A stretch of DNA of 6,335 nucleotides from an uncultured Devosia sp. (GTDB lineage Bacteria; Pseudomonadota; Alphaproteobacteria; Rhizobiales; Devosiaceae), in NCBI RefSeq assembly GCF_946479885.1, contig NZ_CAMLHM010000095.1, positions 1 to 6,335 of the forward strand. Direction: 5' to 3'. Below, in pieces: positions 1-5,274 of this stretch. Position numbers and translations under genes: made by a program. Every line of letters begins with the position of its first letter. The first letter of the stretch is position 1. The notes below the pieces were generated by a model. It was not told the origin of the DNA, did no database searches, and saw nothing but the letters and a program-made list of their open reading frames with translations.

Positions 1-670
1 CGGTGCAGGTATGGGCCGAAGTCGCCGAGAAATAGGAGCGGCCATAGCCGCCGGTGGCCAGCACGACGAGCTTGGCGCGGAAGCGGTGCAGGGTGCCGTC
101 GTCGAGCTTCCAGGCGATGATACCCTGGCATTCGCCATTGTCGCCCATGATCAGGTCGAGCGCGAAATATTCGATATAGAACTGCGCATTGTGGCGCAGG
201 CTCTGGCCATAGAGCGTGTGGAGAATGGCGTGGCCCGTGCGGTCGGCGGCGGCGCAGGTGCGCTGCACCGGCGGGCCTTCGCCGAATTCGGTCATGTGGC
301 CGCCAAACGGGCGCTGATAGATCTTGCCGTCCTGCGTGCGGGAGAAGGGCACGCCGTAATGCTCGAGCTCATAGATGGCCGCCGGCGCCTCGCGCGCCAG
401 ATATTCCATGGCGTCATTGTCGCCCAGCCAGTCCGACCCCTTGACGGTGTCGTACATGTGCCACTGCCAGCTATCGGGGCCCATATTCTGCAGCGAGGCC
501 GCAATGCCGCCCTGTGCCGCCACGGTATGGCTGCGGGTGGGGAAGACCTTGGTGATGCAGGCGGTGTTGAAGCCCTGCTCGGCCATGCCCAGAGTGGCGC
601 GCAGGCCCGCGCCGCCGGCGCCGACCACCACCACGTCGAATTCGTGGTCGATGAGTTCGTAAGTGGCCAT
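1..670 (-). CDS. sdhA: Succinate dehydrogenase flavoprotein subunit SdhA (N-terminal part, cut by window edge)
   Basis: This is the catalytic subunit of complex II. It oxidises succinate to fumarate on covalently bound FAD and passes electrons to SdhB and on to ubiquinone; it sits on the cytoplasmic face of the inner membrane. The first 223 codons are present, out of about 600 expected for the family. The protein starts [20 protein letters not shown], giving the Rossmann dinucleotide-binding motif GAGGAG at residues 17-22. The motif R46-S47-H48-T49 followed by AAQGG matches the site where E. coli SdhA attaches FAD through His45, so His48 is the expected FAD-bearing residue. [10 protein letters not shown] (about 123-132) and the downstream [10 protein letters not shown] segment are also typical of SdhA. 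The ATG lies 5 bp after the sdhD stop, with TGGGG about 9 nt upstream as ribosome binding site. It is co-transcribed with sdhC and sdhD. The remainder, and presumably sdhB, lie outside the window. Confidence 0.97.
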   Translation of the reverse strand, partial: MATYELIDHEFDVVVVGAGGAGLRATLGMAEQGFNTACITKVFPTRSHTVAAQGGIAASLQNMGPDSWQWHMYDTVKGSDWLGDNDAMEYLAREAPAAIYELEHYGVPFSRTQDGKIYQRPFGGHMTEFGEGPPVQRTCAAADRTGHAILHTLYGQSLRHNAQFYIEYFALDLIMGDNGECQGIIAWKLDDGTLHRFRAKLVVLATGGYGRSYFSATSAHTCT

Positions 671-675
671 GGCGG

Positions 676-1071
676 TTAACCCCAGAAGACGAGCTTGAGC
701 AGCGCGGCGACCCCGGCCACCGCGATAAGGATGCAGAACAGCGTGTTGAGCAGCATGAGCAGGCGATAGAGCTCGCCGTGGAAATAGTCTTCCAGCGTGT
801 CACGCAAGCCGTTGCGCATATGGATGGTGACCACCACCAGCAGAACCGCCAGCGGCAGGCCGACAAGGGCATTGCCGAGCACCGCCACCATGTCGGGCCG
901 ATCCTGCCCGGCCAGCCGCAGCACGATGAACAGCAGGAAGCCCAGGAAGACGATGTTGATCGCCCCGGTCACCCGCTGGGTGAGGAAATGCCGGGTCGAG
1001 GCCTTGGCCCGGCCATACTTGGTCTTGGGATTGGCGATCATGTCGCGGGTAATTGGCGTTTCGCGCATCAT
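676..1071 (-). CDS. sdhD: Succinate dehydrogenase membrane anchor subunit SdhD
   Basis: This 131-residue protein is the second membrane anchor of complex II, helping to bind heme b and ubiquinone and holding SdhA/SdhB on the inner membrane. Three hydrophobic segments are visible at about residues 35-53, 62-84 and 103-127, as expected for SdhD. The motif I83-H84[11 protein letters not shown]95-Y96 aligns with the E. coli segment carrying heme ligand His71 and quinone-pocket residues Asp82-Tyr83, with identical spacing of 11 and 12 residues from the histidine. The N-terminus ([16 protein letters not shown]) is of the kind common in alphaproteobacterial SdhD. The start ATG overlaps the sdhC stop as ATGA, and a second ATG follows directly, so the first residue is uncertain by one codon. 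The stop lies 5 bp before sdhA. Order and spacing indicate tight translational coupling in sdhCDA(B). Confidence 0.95.
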   Translation of the reverse strand: MMRETPITRDMIANPKTKYGRAKASTRHFLTQRVTGAINIVFLGFLLFIVLRLAGQDRPDMVAVLGNALVGLPLAVLLVVVTIHMRNGLRDTLEDYFHGELYRLLMLLNTLFCILIAVAGVAALLKLVFWG

Positions 1072-1454
1072 GCCATCCAGACGAAAACGGTCCAGACCAG
1101 CAGGGTCAGGACGATGGAACCGGCCAGGTTGGCCCAGGCCAGCGCTTCGCGCTGCCCCGGCTCCATGCCGATGATGAAATCCCAGACGAAATGGCGGAGG
1201 CCACCCAGCATGTGATGGATCAGGCTCCAGCTATAGCCGAACAGCACCAGCTGGCCGAACCAGCTGCCATAGATCTCGTTGACCGCGTTGAGCGGCGCCT
1301 GGCCCCAGGCGGCGGCGCCCAGCCAGATCACCAGCAAAGCCGTGCCGGCATAATTGGCGATGCCGGTGGCGCGATGGGCGATCGACATGGCCATGGTGAT
1401 GGTCCAGCGGTAGATCTGCAGATGGGGGGAAAGCGGGCGGGAGCGAACCGTCAT
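1068..1454 (-). CDS. sdhC: Succinate dehydrogenase cytochrome b556 subunit SdhC
   Basis: This is the first gene of the operon and encodes the cytochrome b anchor of complex II, 128 residues when started at ATG 1454. The opening RPLSPHLQIYRW is characteristic of alphaproteobacterial SdhC. S24, H27 and R28 in MSIAHRATG correspond to the E. coli ubiquinone-site segment with Ser27 and Arg31. H81 in HHMLGGLRH aligns with E. coli heme ligand His84. Three membrane segments lie at about 25-50, 66-90 and 106-127. An in-frame GTG at 1472 would add six residues (MHQRGS). I prefer the ATG because GAGG lies 4 nt before it and because it gives the usual short tail ahead of RPLSPHLQ. The 3' end overlaps sdhD by 4 bp (ATGA). 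Confidence 0.95.
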   Translation of the reverse strand: MTVRSRPLSPHLQIYRWTITMAMSIAHRATGIANYAGTALLVIWLGAAAWGQAPLNAVNEIYGSWFGQLVLFGYSWSLIHHMLGGLRHFVWDFIIGMEPGQREALAWANLAGSIVLTLLVWTVFVWMA

Positions 1455-1508
1455 GGAGCCTCGCTGGTGCACGGACTTTGGCCGTGGGCAGTTTGGAATG
1501 GTTCGAGA

Positions 1509-1537
1509 CTTCTAGCGCCCAAAGGTTACAAAATCAA
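1509..1537 (-). promoter_or_regulatory. Candidate sigma70-type promoter for the sdh operon
   Basis: On the minus strand TTGATT (1537-1532) and TAGAAG (1514-1509) are separated by 17 bp, each matching 4 of 6 consensus positions. Transcription would start near 1502, giving a leader of about 48 nt before the sdhC ATG. This is a pattern match only; alphaproteobacterial promoters deviate from the E. coli consensus. Confidence 0.3.
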
Positions 1538-1555
1538 AGCGCTGGGCTGAGACTT

Positions 1556-1585
1556 TTGGCGCATTCCGCACTTTGTTCGTATAAC
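1556..1585 (+). promoter_or_regulatory. Candidate sigma70-type promoter for nudK
   Basis: TTGGCG (1556-1561, 4 of 6 consensus positions) and TATAAC (1580-1585, 5 of 6) are separated by 18 bp. Transcription would start near 1592, leaving a leader of about 98 nt before the nudK ATG. The -35 boxes of this site and of the opposing sdh candidate are only 18 bp apart, so the two promoters would be back to back. Pattern match only. Confidence 0.38.
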
Positions 1586-1689
1586 GCACCGGGTGTGCGA
1601 GAGGCGCCTGGGGTCTGGCTGGCATTCGCAATTGCCTGTGGCCGGTCGGGCAGCTTTGGGGCAGAAGACGGGCTCGACAAGGAGCCATC

Positions 1690-2280
1690 ATGAGCGACAG
1701 CGTAACCGTCAAGAGCATCACCCCGCTGGCCCGCGGCTGGGGGCGGCTGGACCGTTACGAGGTCGACCATATCAGGCAGGATGGCACGCGGCAGACCGTG
1801 CTGCGCGAGGTCTACGACCATGGCAGCGCCGCCGCGGTGCTGATGTTCGCGCCGATCGAGCGCCGGGTGATCCTGACGCGGCAGTTTCGCCTGCCGCCAC
1901 ATCTCAATGGCGATCCGGCCTGGCTGATCGAGGCCCCGGCAGGATTGCTCGACGGCGATGAGGAGCCCGAAGCGGCGGCACGGCGCGAGGCCCTCGAGGA
2001 AACCGGCTACGAACCCGAAGCCATCGAGTTCCTGTTCAACGCCTATATGAGCGGCGGCTCGCTGACCGAGAAATGCGCCTGCTTCCTGGCGCGCTACACG
2101 CCCGGCCAGCGCCAGGCCGAAGGCGGCGGCCTCAGCGCCGAGGGCGAGGATATCGAGGTGTTCGAGCTGGGGCTCGACGAGGCACTGGCCATGGTGGTGG
2201 CGGGCACCATCATGGATGCCAAGACGATCATGATGTTGCAGGCTTTGGCACTGAAACTGGCCAGCGGTGCGACGGTTTAG
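1690..2280 (+). CDS. nudK: NudK-type Nudix hydrolase (nucleotide-sugar diphosphatase)
   Basis: This 196-residue protein is of the YffH/NudK (ADP-ribose/GDP-mannose pyrophosphatase) branch of the Nudix superfamily, cytosolic enzymes that use Mg2+ to hydrolyse nucleoside diphosphates linked to a sugar. The Nudix box GX5EX7REUXEEXGU is complete at residues 85-107, with G85, E91, R99-E100, E103-E104 and G106; the glutamates bind the metal. Upstream, REVYDHGSAAAVLMF (39-53) and LTRQFRLP (62-69), and downstream the YMSGGSLTE (119-127) and GEDIEVFEL (152-160) segments, match E. coli NudK in order and spacing, and the length is close to NudK's 191. The start is set by AAGGAG (1679-1684), 5 nt before the ATG. 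It is divergent from sdhC and followed by a hairpin repeat that may end transcription. The substrate cannot be decided from sequence alone; ADP-ribose or GDP-mannose are both possible. Confidence 0.9.
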   Translation: MSDSVTVKSITPLARGWGRLDRYEVDHIRQDGTRQTVLREVYDHGSAAAVLMFAPIERRVILTRQFRLPPHLNGDPAWLIEAPAGLLDGDEEPEAAARREALEETGYEPEAIEFLFNAYMSGGSLTEKCACFLARYTPGQRQAEGGGLSAEGEDIEVFELGLDEALAMVVAGTIMDAKTIMMLQALALKLASGATV

Positions 2281-2314
2281 ATAAACCGGCCGTTGCCGCA
2301 TCCACTGCGCGGCA

Positions 2315-2412
2315 CCTCCCCCTCGACGGGGGAGGGTGGGAGGGGGTGTTGAGAGTCACGATATTGGGGCCAAACATCCCCCACCTTTGATCCCTCCCCG
2401 CGAGGGGGAGGG
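2315..2412. repeat. Mosaic GC-rich intergenic hairpin repeat between convergent genes
   Basis: Two hairpins frame this element. The left one pairs CCTCCCCC (2315-2322) with GGGGGAGG (2328-2335) over a 5-nt loop. The right one pairs CCCTCCCC (2392-2399) with GGGGAGGG (2405-2412), also over 5 nt. Between them, GGTGGGAGGGGGTGTT (2335-2350) is an imperfect inverted repeat of AACATCCCCCACC (2373-2385), so the whole block can fold into one long structure. Its sequence style resembles palindromic intergenic repeats found in many copies in Hyphomicrobiales genomes (recollection, not searched). It lies between the ends of nudK and the DUF1737-type gene, where it could stop transcription from both sides. 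Confidence 0.7.
2328..2346 (+). other. Four-tract G-quadruplex motif
   Basis: The G-tracts GGGGG, GGG, GGG and GGGGG are separated by single bases (A, T, A). This is the tightest loop arrangement for a G-quadruplex and is expected to form a stable parallel fold. It lies 47 nt after the nudK stop on the strand matching the nudK mRNA, inside the hairpin repeat. The fold competes with the left hairpin because they share bases 2328-2335. Confidence 0.6.
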
Positions 2413-2441
2413 TGTCGACTGCCAAATCGGTTCGACAGATA

Positions 2442-2648
2442 TCAGAAATCCACCAGCTTCTTGTCCGGGTCGTAGGGCTGGTCCTTGGCTACGCGGGTGA
2501 CGGCCTGGCCGGCCTTCATTTTCTTGGCCACCGCATCATAGGCATAGGTGGGGGAACCATGGAGCTGCCAGCCCTCGCTGAGGGCCTTGGTGACCTTGTG
2601 ACAAAAGCTGGCATCGTCCTCGCCGGTGAGGAAGCGGTAGATAAGCAT
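2442..2648 (-). CDS. Small DUF1737-type protein
   Basis: This 68-residue protein starts MLIYRFLTGEDDASFCHKVT and continues with ALSEGWQLHGSPTYAYDA and GQAVTRV. That pattern (Y-R-x-L-T-G-x-D-D near the start, then F-C-H-x-V, G-W-x-L-H-G-S-P, and G-Q-A-V) is what I recall of the DUF1737 family of short, soluble bacterial proteins of unknown function; the family name should be confirmed by a profile search. There is no signal peptide or membrane segment. The ATG at 2648 is chosen because it gives the family N-terminus and has GGGG 6 nt upstream. The reading frame stays open far upstream (to about 3380) across the antisense strand of the carbonic anhydrase gene, but that extension has no family character and is an artefact of high GC. 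The gene is divergent from the carbonic anhydrase gene with 72 bp between the two starts. The C-terminal YDPDKKLVDF tail is charged. Confidence 0.8.
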   Translation of the reverse strand: MLIYRFLTGEDDASFCHKVTKALSEGWQLHGSPTYAYDAVAKKMKAGQAVTRVAKDQPYDPDKKLVDF

Positions 2649-2720
2649 GCATGGCCCCAATGCGCGGCCCGTATGCGGCCGCAGTTGATCTTGGCCCAGC
2701 TTATCGCTAATCGAGTGGCC

Positions 2721-3362
2721 ATGCATCGGTTTCCTGACCATCTGCTGAAGGGCCACGCCAATTTCATGGCCGGCCGCTATGCCCGCGAGAAGGACCGGAT
2801 TCGGGACCTCGCCAGCGAGGGCCAGAACCCATCCACCATGATCATTGCCTGCTGCGACAGTCGCGCGGCGCCCGAAATGATCTTCGACGCCGGCCCGGGC
2901 GAATTGTTCGTGCTGCGCAACGTCGCCAACCTGGTGCCGACCTACCAGCCCGATGGCGGCCAGCACGGCACCTCGGCCGGCATCGAATTTGCCGTAAAGG
3001 CGCTGGGCATCGCCAATATCGTCATCATGGGCCATGGCCGCTGCGGCGGCATCAAGGCCGCCCTGGCGCCCGACCAGAGCCCGCTCGATACCGGCGACTT
3101 TATCGGCAAGTGGATGAGCATGCTGGGCGACCTGCCCGGCCAGCTCGGCCAGAACAGCCTGCTGACCTCGGGCGAGCGCCAAACCGCGCTCGAACGCATC
3201 TCGATTCGCAACTCCATCCGCAACCTGCGCACCTTTCCCTATGTCGCCGACCTCGAAGCGGCGGGCAAATTGGCGGTGCATGGCGCCTGGTTCGACATTT
3301 CGACCGGCGAGCTGTGGGTGATGGACGGCGAAAGCGGCGATTTCGTCCGTCCCGATTTCTGA
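2721..3362 (+). CDS. Beta-class carbonic anhydrase
   Basis: This 213-residue zinc enzyme interconverts CO2 and bicarbonate, supplying bicarbonate for carboxylations and helping control pH; no signal peptide is seen, so it is probably cytosolic. The beta-class signature is complete. C44-C-D46-S-R48 carries the first zinc cysteine and the Asp-Arg dyad, and G104-H105-G-R-C108-G-G carries the other two zinc ligands; these match E. coli Can residues Cys42, Asp44, Arg46, His98 and Cys101. GELFVLRNVANLV (60-72) and the HGTSAGIEFAV stretch (82-92) are also typical. The ATG at 2721 gives the usual MHRFPDHLLKGHANFMAGRY beginning. The frame is open further upstream to about 2412, but that part is antisense to the DUF1737-type gene and is rejected; a GTG at 2715 is a minor alternative. 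The ribosome binding site is weak (GAG about 6 nt upstream). A 12-bp hairpin follows the stop. Confidence 0.95.
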   Translation: MHRFPDHLLKGHANFMAGRYAREKDRIRDLASEGQNPSTMIIACCDSRAAPEMIFDAGPGELFVLRNVANLVPTYQPDGGQHGTSAGIEFAVKALGIANIVIMGHGRCGGIKAALAPDQSPLDTGDFIGKWMSMLGDLPGQLGQNSLLTSGERQTALERISIRNSIRNLRTFPYVADLEAAGKLAVHGAWFDISTGELWVMDGESGDFVRPDF

Positions 3363-3388
3363 TCTTCCTGATCGTTTCACTTGCGATG

Positions 3389-3417
3389 ACGCGGCTGTGA
3401 AGTGCTCACAGCCGCGT
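3389..3417 (+). terminator. Hairpin downstream of carbonic anhydrase, probable terminator
   Basis: A perfect 12-bp stem, ACGCGGCTGTGA paired with TCACAGCCGCGT over the loop AGTGC, begins 27 bp after the carbonic anhydrase stop. It lacks a clear T-run after the stem, so termination may be partial or the hairpin may mainly protect the mRNA 3' end. Confidence 0.55.
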
Positions 3418-3549
3418 TCACGGTCGCGTTACCTTTGAATTGACGAACAATAGTCGCCAGTAAACTTGGCGGTGTACTGAATGTCGCAGCGCCGGCAAGT
3501 TGCCGATCTAAAATCTTCTCCAGTCGACGGCCTTAAATGGCGCTCAAAT

Positions 3550-3575
3550 CTTGCCGGATACACTGATCCGGCAGG
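3550..3575. repeat. Inverted repeat (8-bp perfect core)
   Basis: TGCCGGAT (3552-3559) is mirrored by ATCCGGCA (3566-3573) around ACACTG, and the stem extends by a G-T and a C-G pair. It may be an operator-like dyad or an RNA hairpin. CAGGC (3572-3576) can alternatively pair with GCCTG (3587-3591), so two mutually exclusive folds are possible. Confidence 0.5.
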
Positions 3576-3748
3576 CCTGACATACTGCCTGGATTTCGCC
3601 TAACAATCTCCCAGCGCGCGCCGATTTTCGGGCCCGGACGAGACACATTGCCAAACCATTGTCTGTCCCACGGGCCGCAGGAGAGTGGCTCGTCGGAGGC
3701 CGGCTAACCGGTCGCCGCTTTTCTCCCCAACATTGGAGCTAACCTCCC

Positions 3749-4000
3749 ATGAAGAAGATCATCCTGTCGTCCCTCGTCGTTCTCGGCCTTTCGACCGCTG
3801 CGTTCGCCCAGGCAGCTGCCCCCGATTTCGCGACCGTCGATGCCGACGCAAGCGGCGGCGTGTCGCTGACCGAAGCCCAGGTCGTGCTGCCTGACCTGAC
3901 CGAAGAGGCCTTCACGGCTGCGGATATCGACGCCAATGGCGAGCTGTCGGCGGAAGAATTTGCGACCCTGGCCGCAGCTCCGGTTGCCCCGGCCAGCTAA
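3749..4000 (+). CDS. Secreted EF-hand calcium-binding miniprotein 1
   Basis: This 83-residue preprotein begins with a Sec signal peptide (MKKIILSSLVVLGLSTAAFA, cleavage expected after A20), leaving about 63 mature residues in the periplasm or outside. Two canonical EF-hand loops follow. Loop 1 is D31-A-D33-A-S35-G-G-V-S-L-T-E42 and loop 2 is D59-I-D61-A-N63-G-E-L-S-A-E-E70; both have the metal-ligand positions 1, 3, 5 and 12 and Gly at position 6, so calcium binding is likely. The mature protein is acidic, has no cysteine and ends in an Ala/Pro-rich tail. GGAG (3735-3738) lies 10 nt before the ATG. It resembles the next gene (4129-4392) in plan. The cellular role is unknown; a calcium buffer or sensor in the envelope is only a guess. 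Confidence 0.85.
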   Translation: MKKIILSSLVVLGLSTAAFAQAAAPDFATVDADASGGVSLTEAQVVLPDLTEEAFTAADIDANGELSAEEFATLAAAPVAPAS

Positions 4001-4007
4001 GCCCTAA

Positions 4008-4046
4008 CGCCCTCAGGGTGGCCACTTGGCCATCCAGCCCTGGGCG
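4008..4046 (+). other. Hairpin after first EF-hand gene
   Basis: CGCCC (4008-4012) pairs with GGGCG (4042-4046). Inside, GGGTGGCCA (4016-4024) pairs with TGGCCATCC (4027-4035), with one G-T pair and a minimal tip. No T-run follows directly; the true terminator is the next hairpin. The two together form a double structure in the 3' untranslated region. Confidence 0.5.
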
Positions 4047-4052
4047 TGAATG

Positions 4053-4087
4053 AAGCCACCCCATACCTCCTGGGGTGGCTTTTCTTG
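4053..4087 (+). terminator. Strong intrinsic terminator between the EF-hand genes
   Basis: AAGCCACCCCA (4053-4063) pairs perfectly with TGGGGTGGCTT (4071-4081) over a 7-nt loop. The stem runs into TTTTCTTGT (4080-4088). This 11-bp GC-rich stem with a T-tract is the best intrinsic terminator in the window. It is placed to end the first EF-hand transcript, and it stops only 41 bp before the ATG of the second EF-hand gene. Confidence 0.85.
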
Positions 4088-4118
4088 TCTCGGCCGCCCG
4101 TCGCGGCCTCCCACTGTC

Positions 4119-4122
4119 GGAG
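4119..4122 (+). promoter_or_regulatory. Ribosome binding site that fixes the start of the second EF-hand gene
   Basis: GGAG lies 6 nt before ATG 4129. It supports this start over the in-frame ATG at 4075, which lies inside the terminator stem and would put 18 residues before the signal peptide. Confidence 0.65.
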
Positions 4123-4128
4123 TACCTG

Positions 4129-4392
4129 ATGCACAAACTTGCCTTGAGCCTTGCCATTGTCGGTCTATCGGCCGGCGCCGCCTTCGCCCAGAGCCCGACC
4201 AGCTTTGCCGATGTCGATACCGACGCCAATGGCGAACTGAGCTTTGCCGAATTGCAGCTGGTCTGGACCGACCTGCAGCAGGCCGAATTCGATGCCGCCG
4301 ACGCCGATTCGAGCGGTGGCCTGAGCGCGGATGAACTCAATACGCTGCAGCCTGCGGCCCTGCCGGCCACGCCCGAAGCGCCGGCGCAGTAA
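4129..4392 (+). CDS. Secreted EF-hand calcium-binding miniprotein 2
   Basis: This 87-residue preprotein has a Sec signal peptide (MHKLALSLAIVGLSAGAAFA, cleavage expected after A20) and two canonical EF-hand loops. Loop 1 is D30-T-D32-A-N34-G-E-L-S-F-A-E41 and loop 2 is D58-A-D60-S-S62-G-G-L-S-A-D-E69. The mature part of about 67 residues is acidic, cysteine-free and ends in a Pro/Ala-rich tail (PAALPATPEAPAQ). It is a paralogue in layout of the gene at 3749-4000, but the loop signatures are exchanged: DANGELS is in loop 1 here and in loop 2 there, while DAD-x-SGG is in loop 2 here and in loop 1 there. It is preceded by an intrinsic terminator with little room for a separate promoter. Its stop lies 6 bp from the stop of the convergent exporter gene. 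Its function beyond calcium binding is unknown. Confidence 0.85.
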   Translation: MHKLALSLAIVGLSAGAAFAQSPTSFADVDTDANGELSFAELQLVWTDLQQAEFDAADADSSGGLSADELNTLQPAALPATPEAPAQ

Positions 4393-4398
4393 GCGACC

Positions 4399-5274
4399 TC
4401 AGTGGATGGCCGGTTCAGCCGGCCGTCCGCGCCAGACGGTGACCACCAGGCCCGATATGACCAGCACGGCGCCACCGATCTCGATCGGCGTGATGGTTTC
4501 GCCCAGCACCAGATAGCCCGACAACAGGCCCGTGATCGGCACCAGCAACGTGAATGGCGCCACGGTCGAAGCCGGATGGCGGCCGAGCAGCCAGCTCCAG
4601 ATGCCGCCGCCCAGCAGCGTCGCCGGATAGGCGAGGAAGGCGATCAGCCCGGCATCCTGCCAGCCGAAACCCGCCAGCGCGTCCATCACGGTGCGCGGTC
4701 CCTCGACCAGCAGCGACAGGCCGAACAGCGGCAAAGGCGCGACCAGCGCCCCCCAGACGGTGAAGGCCAGCGCATTGACCCGGCCGGCCTTCCGGGTGAG
4801 CACATTGGCCAGCCCCCAGCTCAACGCCGCCATCAGCGTCATGCCCAGCGGCAGCAAGGCTGTGGCAGAAAGCCGTTCGATAGCGATGACGCCGATGCCG
4901 GCAAAGGCGATGATGGCACCGATGACCTGGAACCGGCTGGGTCGCTCGCCCAGCAGCACGAAGGCCAGCGCCATGGTGAAGAAGGCCTGGGTCTGCAGCA
5001 CCAGCGAACTCAGCCCCGCCGACATGCCCCAGGCGATGGCGAGATTGAGAAAACCATAGAGCGCCAGGCCGAAGCTGAGGCCGAACCCCACCACCAGCCA
5101 CCACGGCGCCTTGGGCGGCCGGACGAACAACACCGCCGGCAGGGCAGCGGCGAGGAAGCGCAGACCGGCCGCCAGGACCGGCGGCAGCGCCTCGACGCTG
5201 AGCTTGATGATGACGAAATTGAAGCCCCAGATGGCAACGACGAGCAGAGCCAGCAGGATATGGCGCAGCGGCAT
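4399..5274 (-). CDS. EamA-type DMT-superfamily exporter (downstream copy)
   Basis: This 291-residue inner-membrane protein has about ten hydrophobic segments arranged as two EamA repeats (roughly 5-133 and 139-281), the plan of drug/metabolite transporters. Its sequence follows E. coli EamA (YdeD), an exporter of cysteine and O-acetylserine. The matches are IWGFNFVIIKL (15-25), GMSAGLSSLVLQTQAFFTMAL (83-103), LLGE (107-110), LLGRHPAS (229-236) and APFTLLVPITGL (239-250). The substrate here is not provable from sequence. Its ATG overlaps the stop of the upstream paralogue as TGATG, so translation is probably coupled and it needs the upstream promoter. It converges on the second EF-hand gene with 6 bp between the stops. 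A GGCCGG/CCGGCC hairpin (4408-4424) sits in its last codons, where it could also slow transcripts arriving from the EF-hand gene. Confidence 0.88.
   Translation of the reverse strand: MPLRHILLALLVVAIWGFNFVIIKLSVEALPPVLAAGLRFLAAALPAVLFVRPPKAPWWLVVGFGLSFGLALYGFLNLAIAWGMSAGLSSLVLQTQAFFTMALAFVLLGERPSRFQVIGAIIAFAGIGVIAIERLSATALLPLGMTLMAALSWGLANVLTRKAGRVNALAFTVWGALVAPLPLFGLSLLVEGPRTVMDALAGFGWQDAGLIAFLAYPATLLGGGIWSWLLGRHPASTVAPFTLLVPITGLLSGYLVLGETITPIEIGGAVLVISGLVVTVWRGRPAEPAIH

Larger units (their letters stand above)
3363..3748. other. Gene-poor 386-bp intergenic stretch with several inverted repeats
   Basis: No convincing gene is visible between the carbonic anhydrase and the first EF-hand gene. 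Besides the hairpin at 3389-3417, inverted repeats occur at 3455-3471 (CGCCA/TGGCG), 3493-3505 (CGGCAA/TTGCCG) and 3550-3575. TTGACG at 3440-3445 with TAAACT at 3461-3466 is a weak promoter-like pair with a short 15-bp spacer. Base composition is more AT-rich than the flanking genes. A 40-codon open frame at 3481-3603 has unbiased third positions and is not accepted as a gene. The region probably carries the promoter and a long leader for the EF-hand gene, or a small RNA. Confidence 0.5.

Noticed and set aside
11..679. A 222-codon plus-strand open frame opposite sdhA
   Set aside because: The minus strand encodes unmistakable SdhA with its FAD motifs; the plus frame has no family character.
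1534..2301. A 255-codon minus-strand open frame opposite nudK
   Set aside because: It is the antisense shadow of a gene with a complete Nudix box and good ribosome binding site.
3440..3466. TTGACG/TAAACT promoter-like pair
   Set aside because: The 15-bp spacer is too short for a standard sigma70 promoter and the site lies about 300 bp from the next gene; it is only mentioned within the intergenic feature.
3481..3603. A 40-codon open frame in the intergenic region (MSQRRQVADL...)
   Set aside because: Its third codon positions are not GC-biased, unlike every real gene here, the ribosome binding site is poor (GGCGG about 9 nt away), and the product matches nothing I recognise.
4050..4334. Possible leader peptide (MKPPHTSWGG...) overlapping the terminator before the second EF-hand gene
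   Set aside because: It has no convincing ribosome binding site and no early stop; it runs on as a frame-shifted shadow through the EF-hand gene, so it does not look like an attenuation leader peptide.
4408..4424. GGCCGG/CCGGCC hairpin as terminator of the second EF-hand gene
   Set aside because: It is a short 6-bp stem lying inside the last codons of the convergent exporter gene with no T-run, so it is not listed as a separate terminator.
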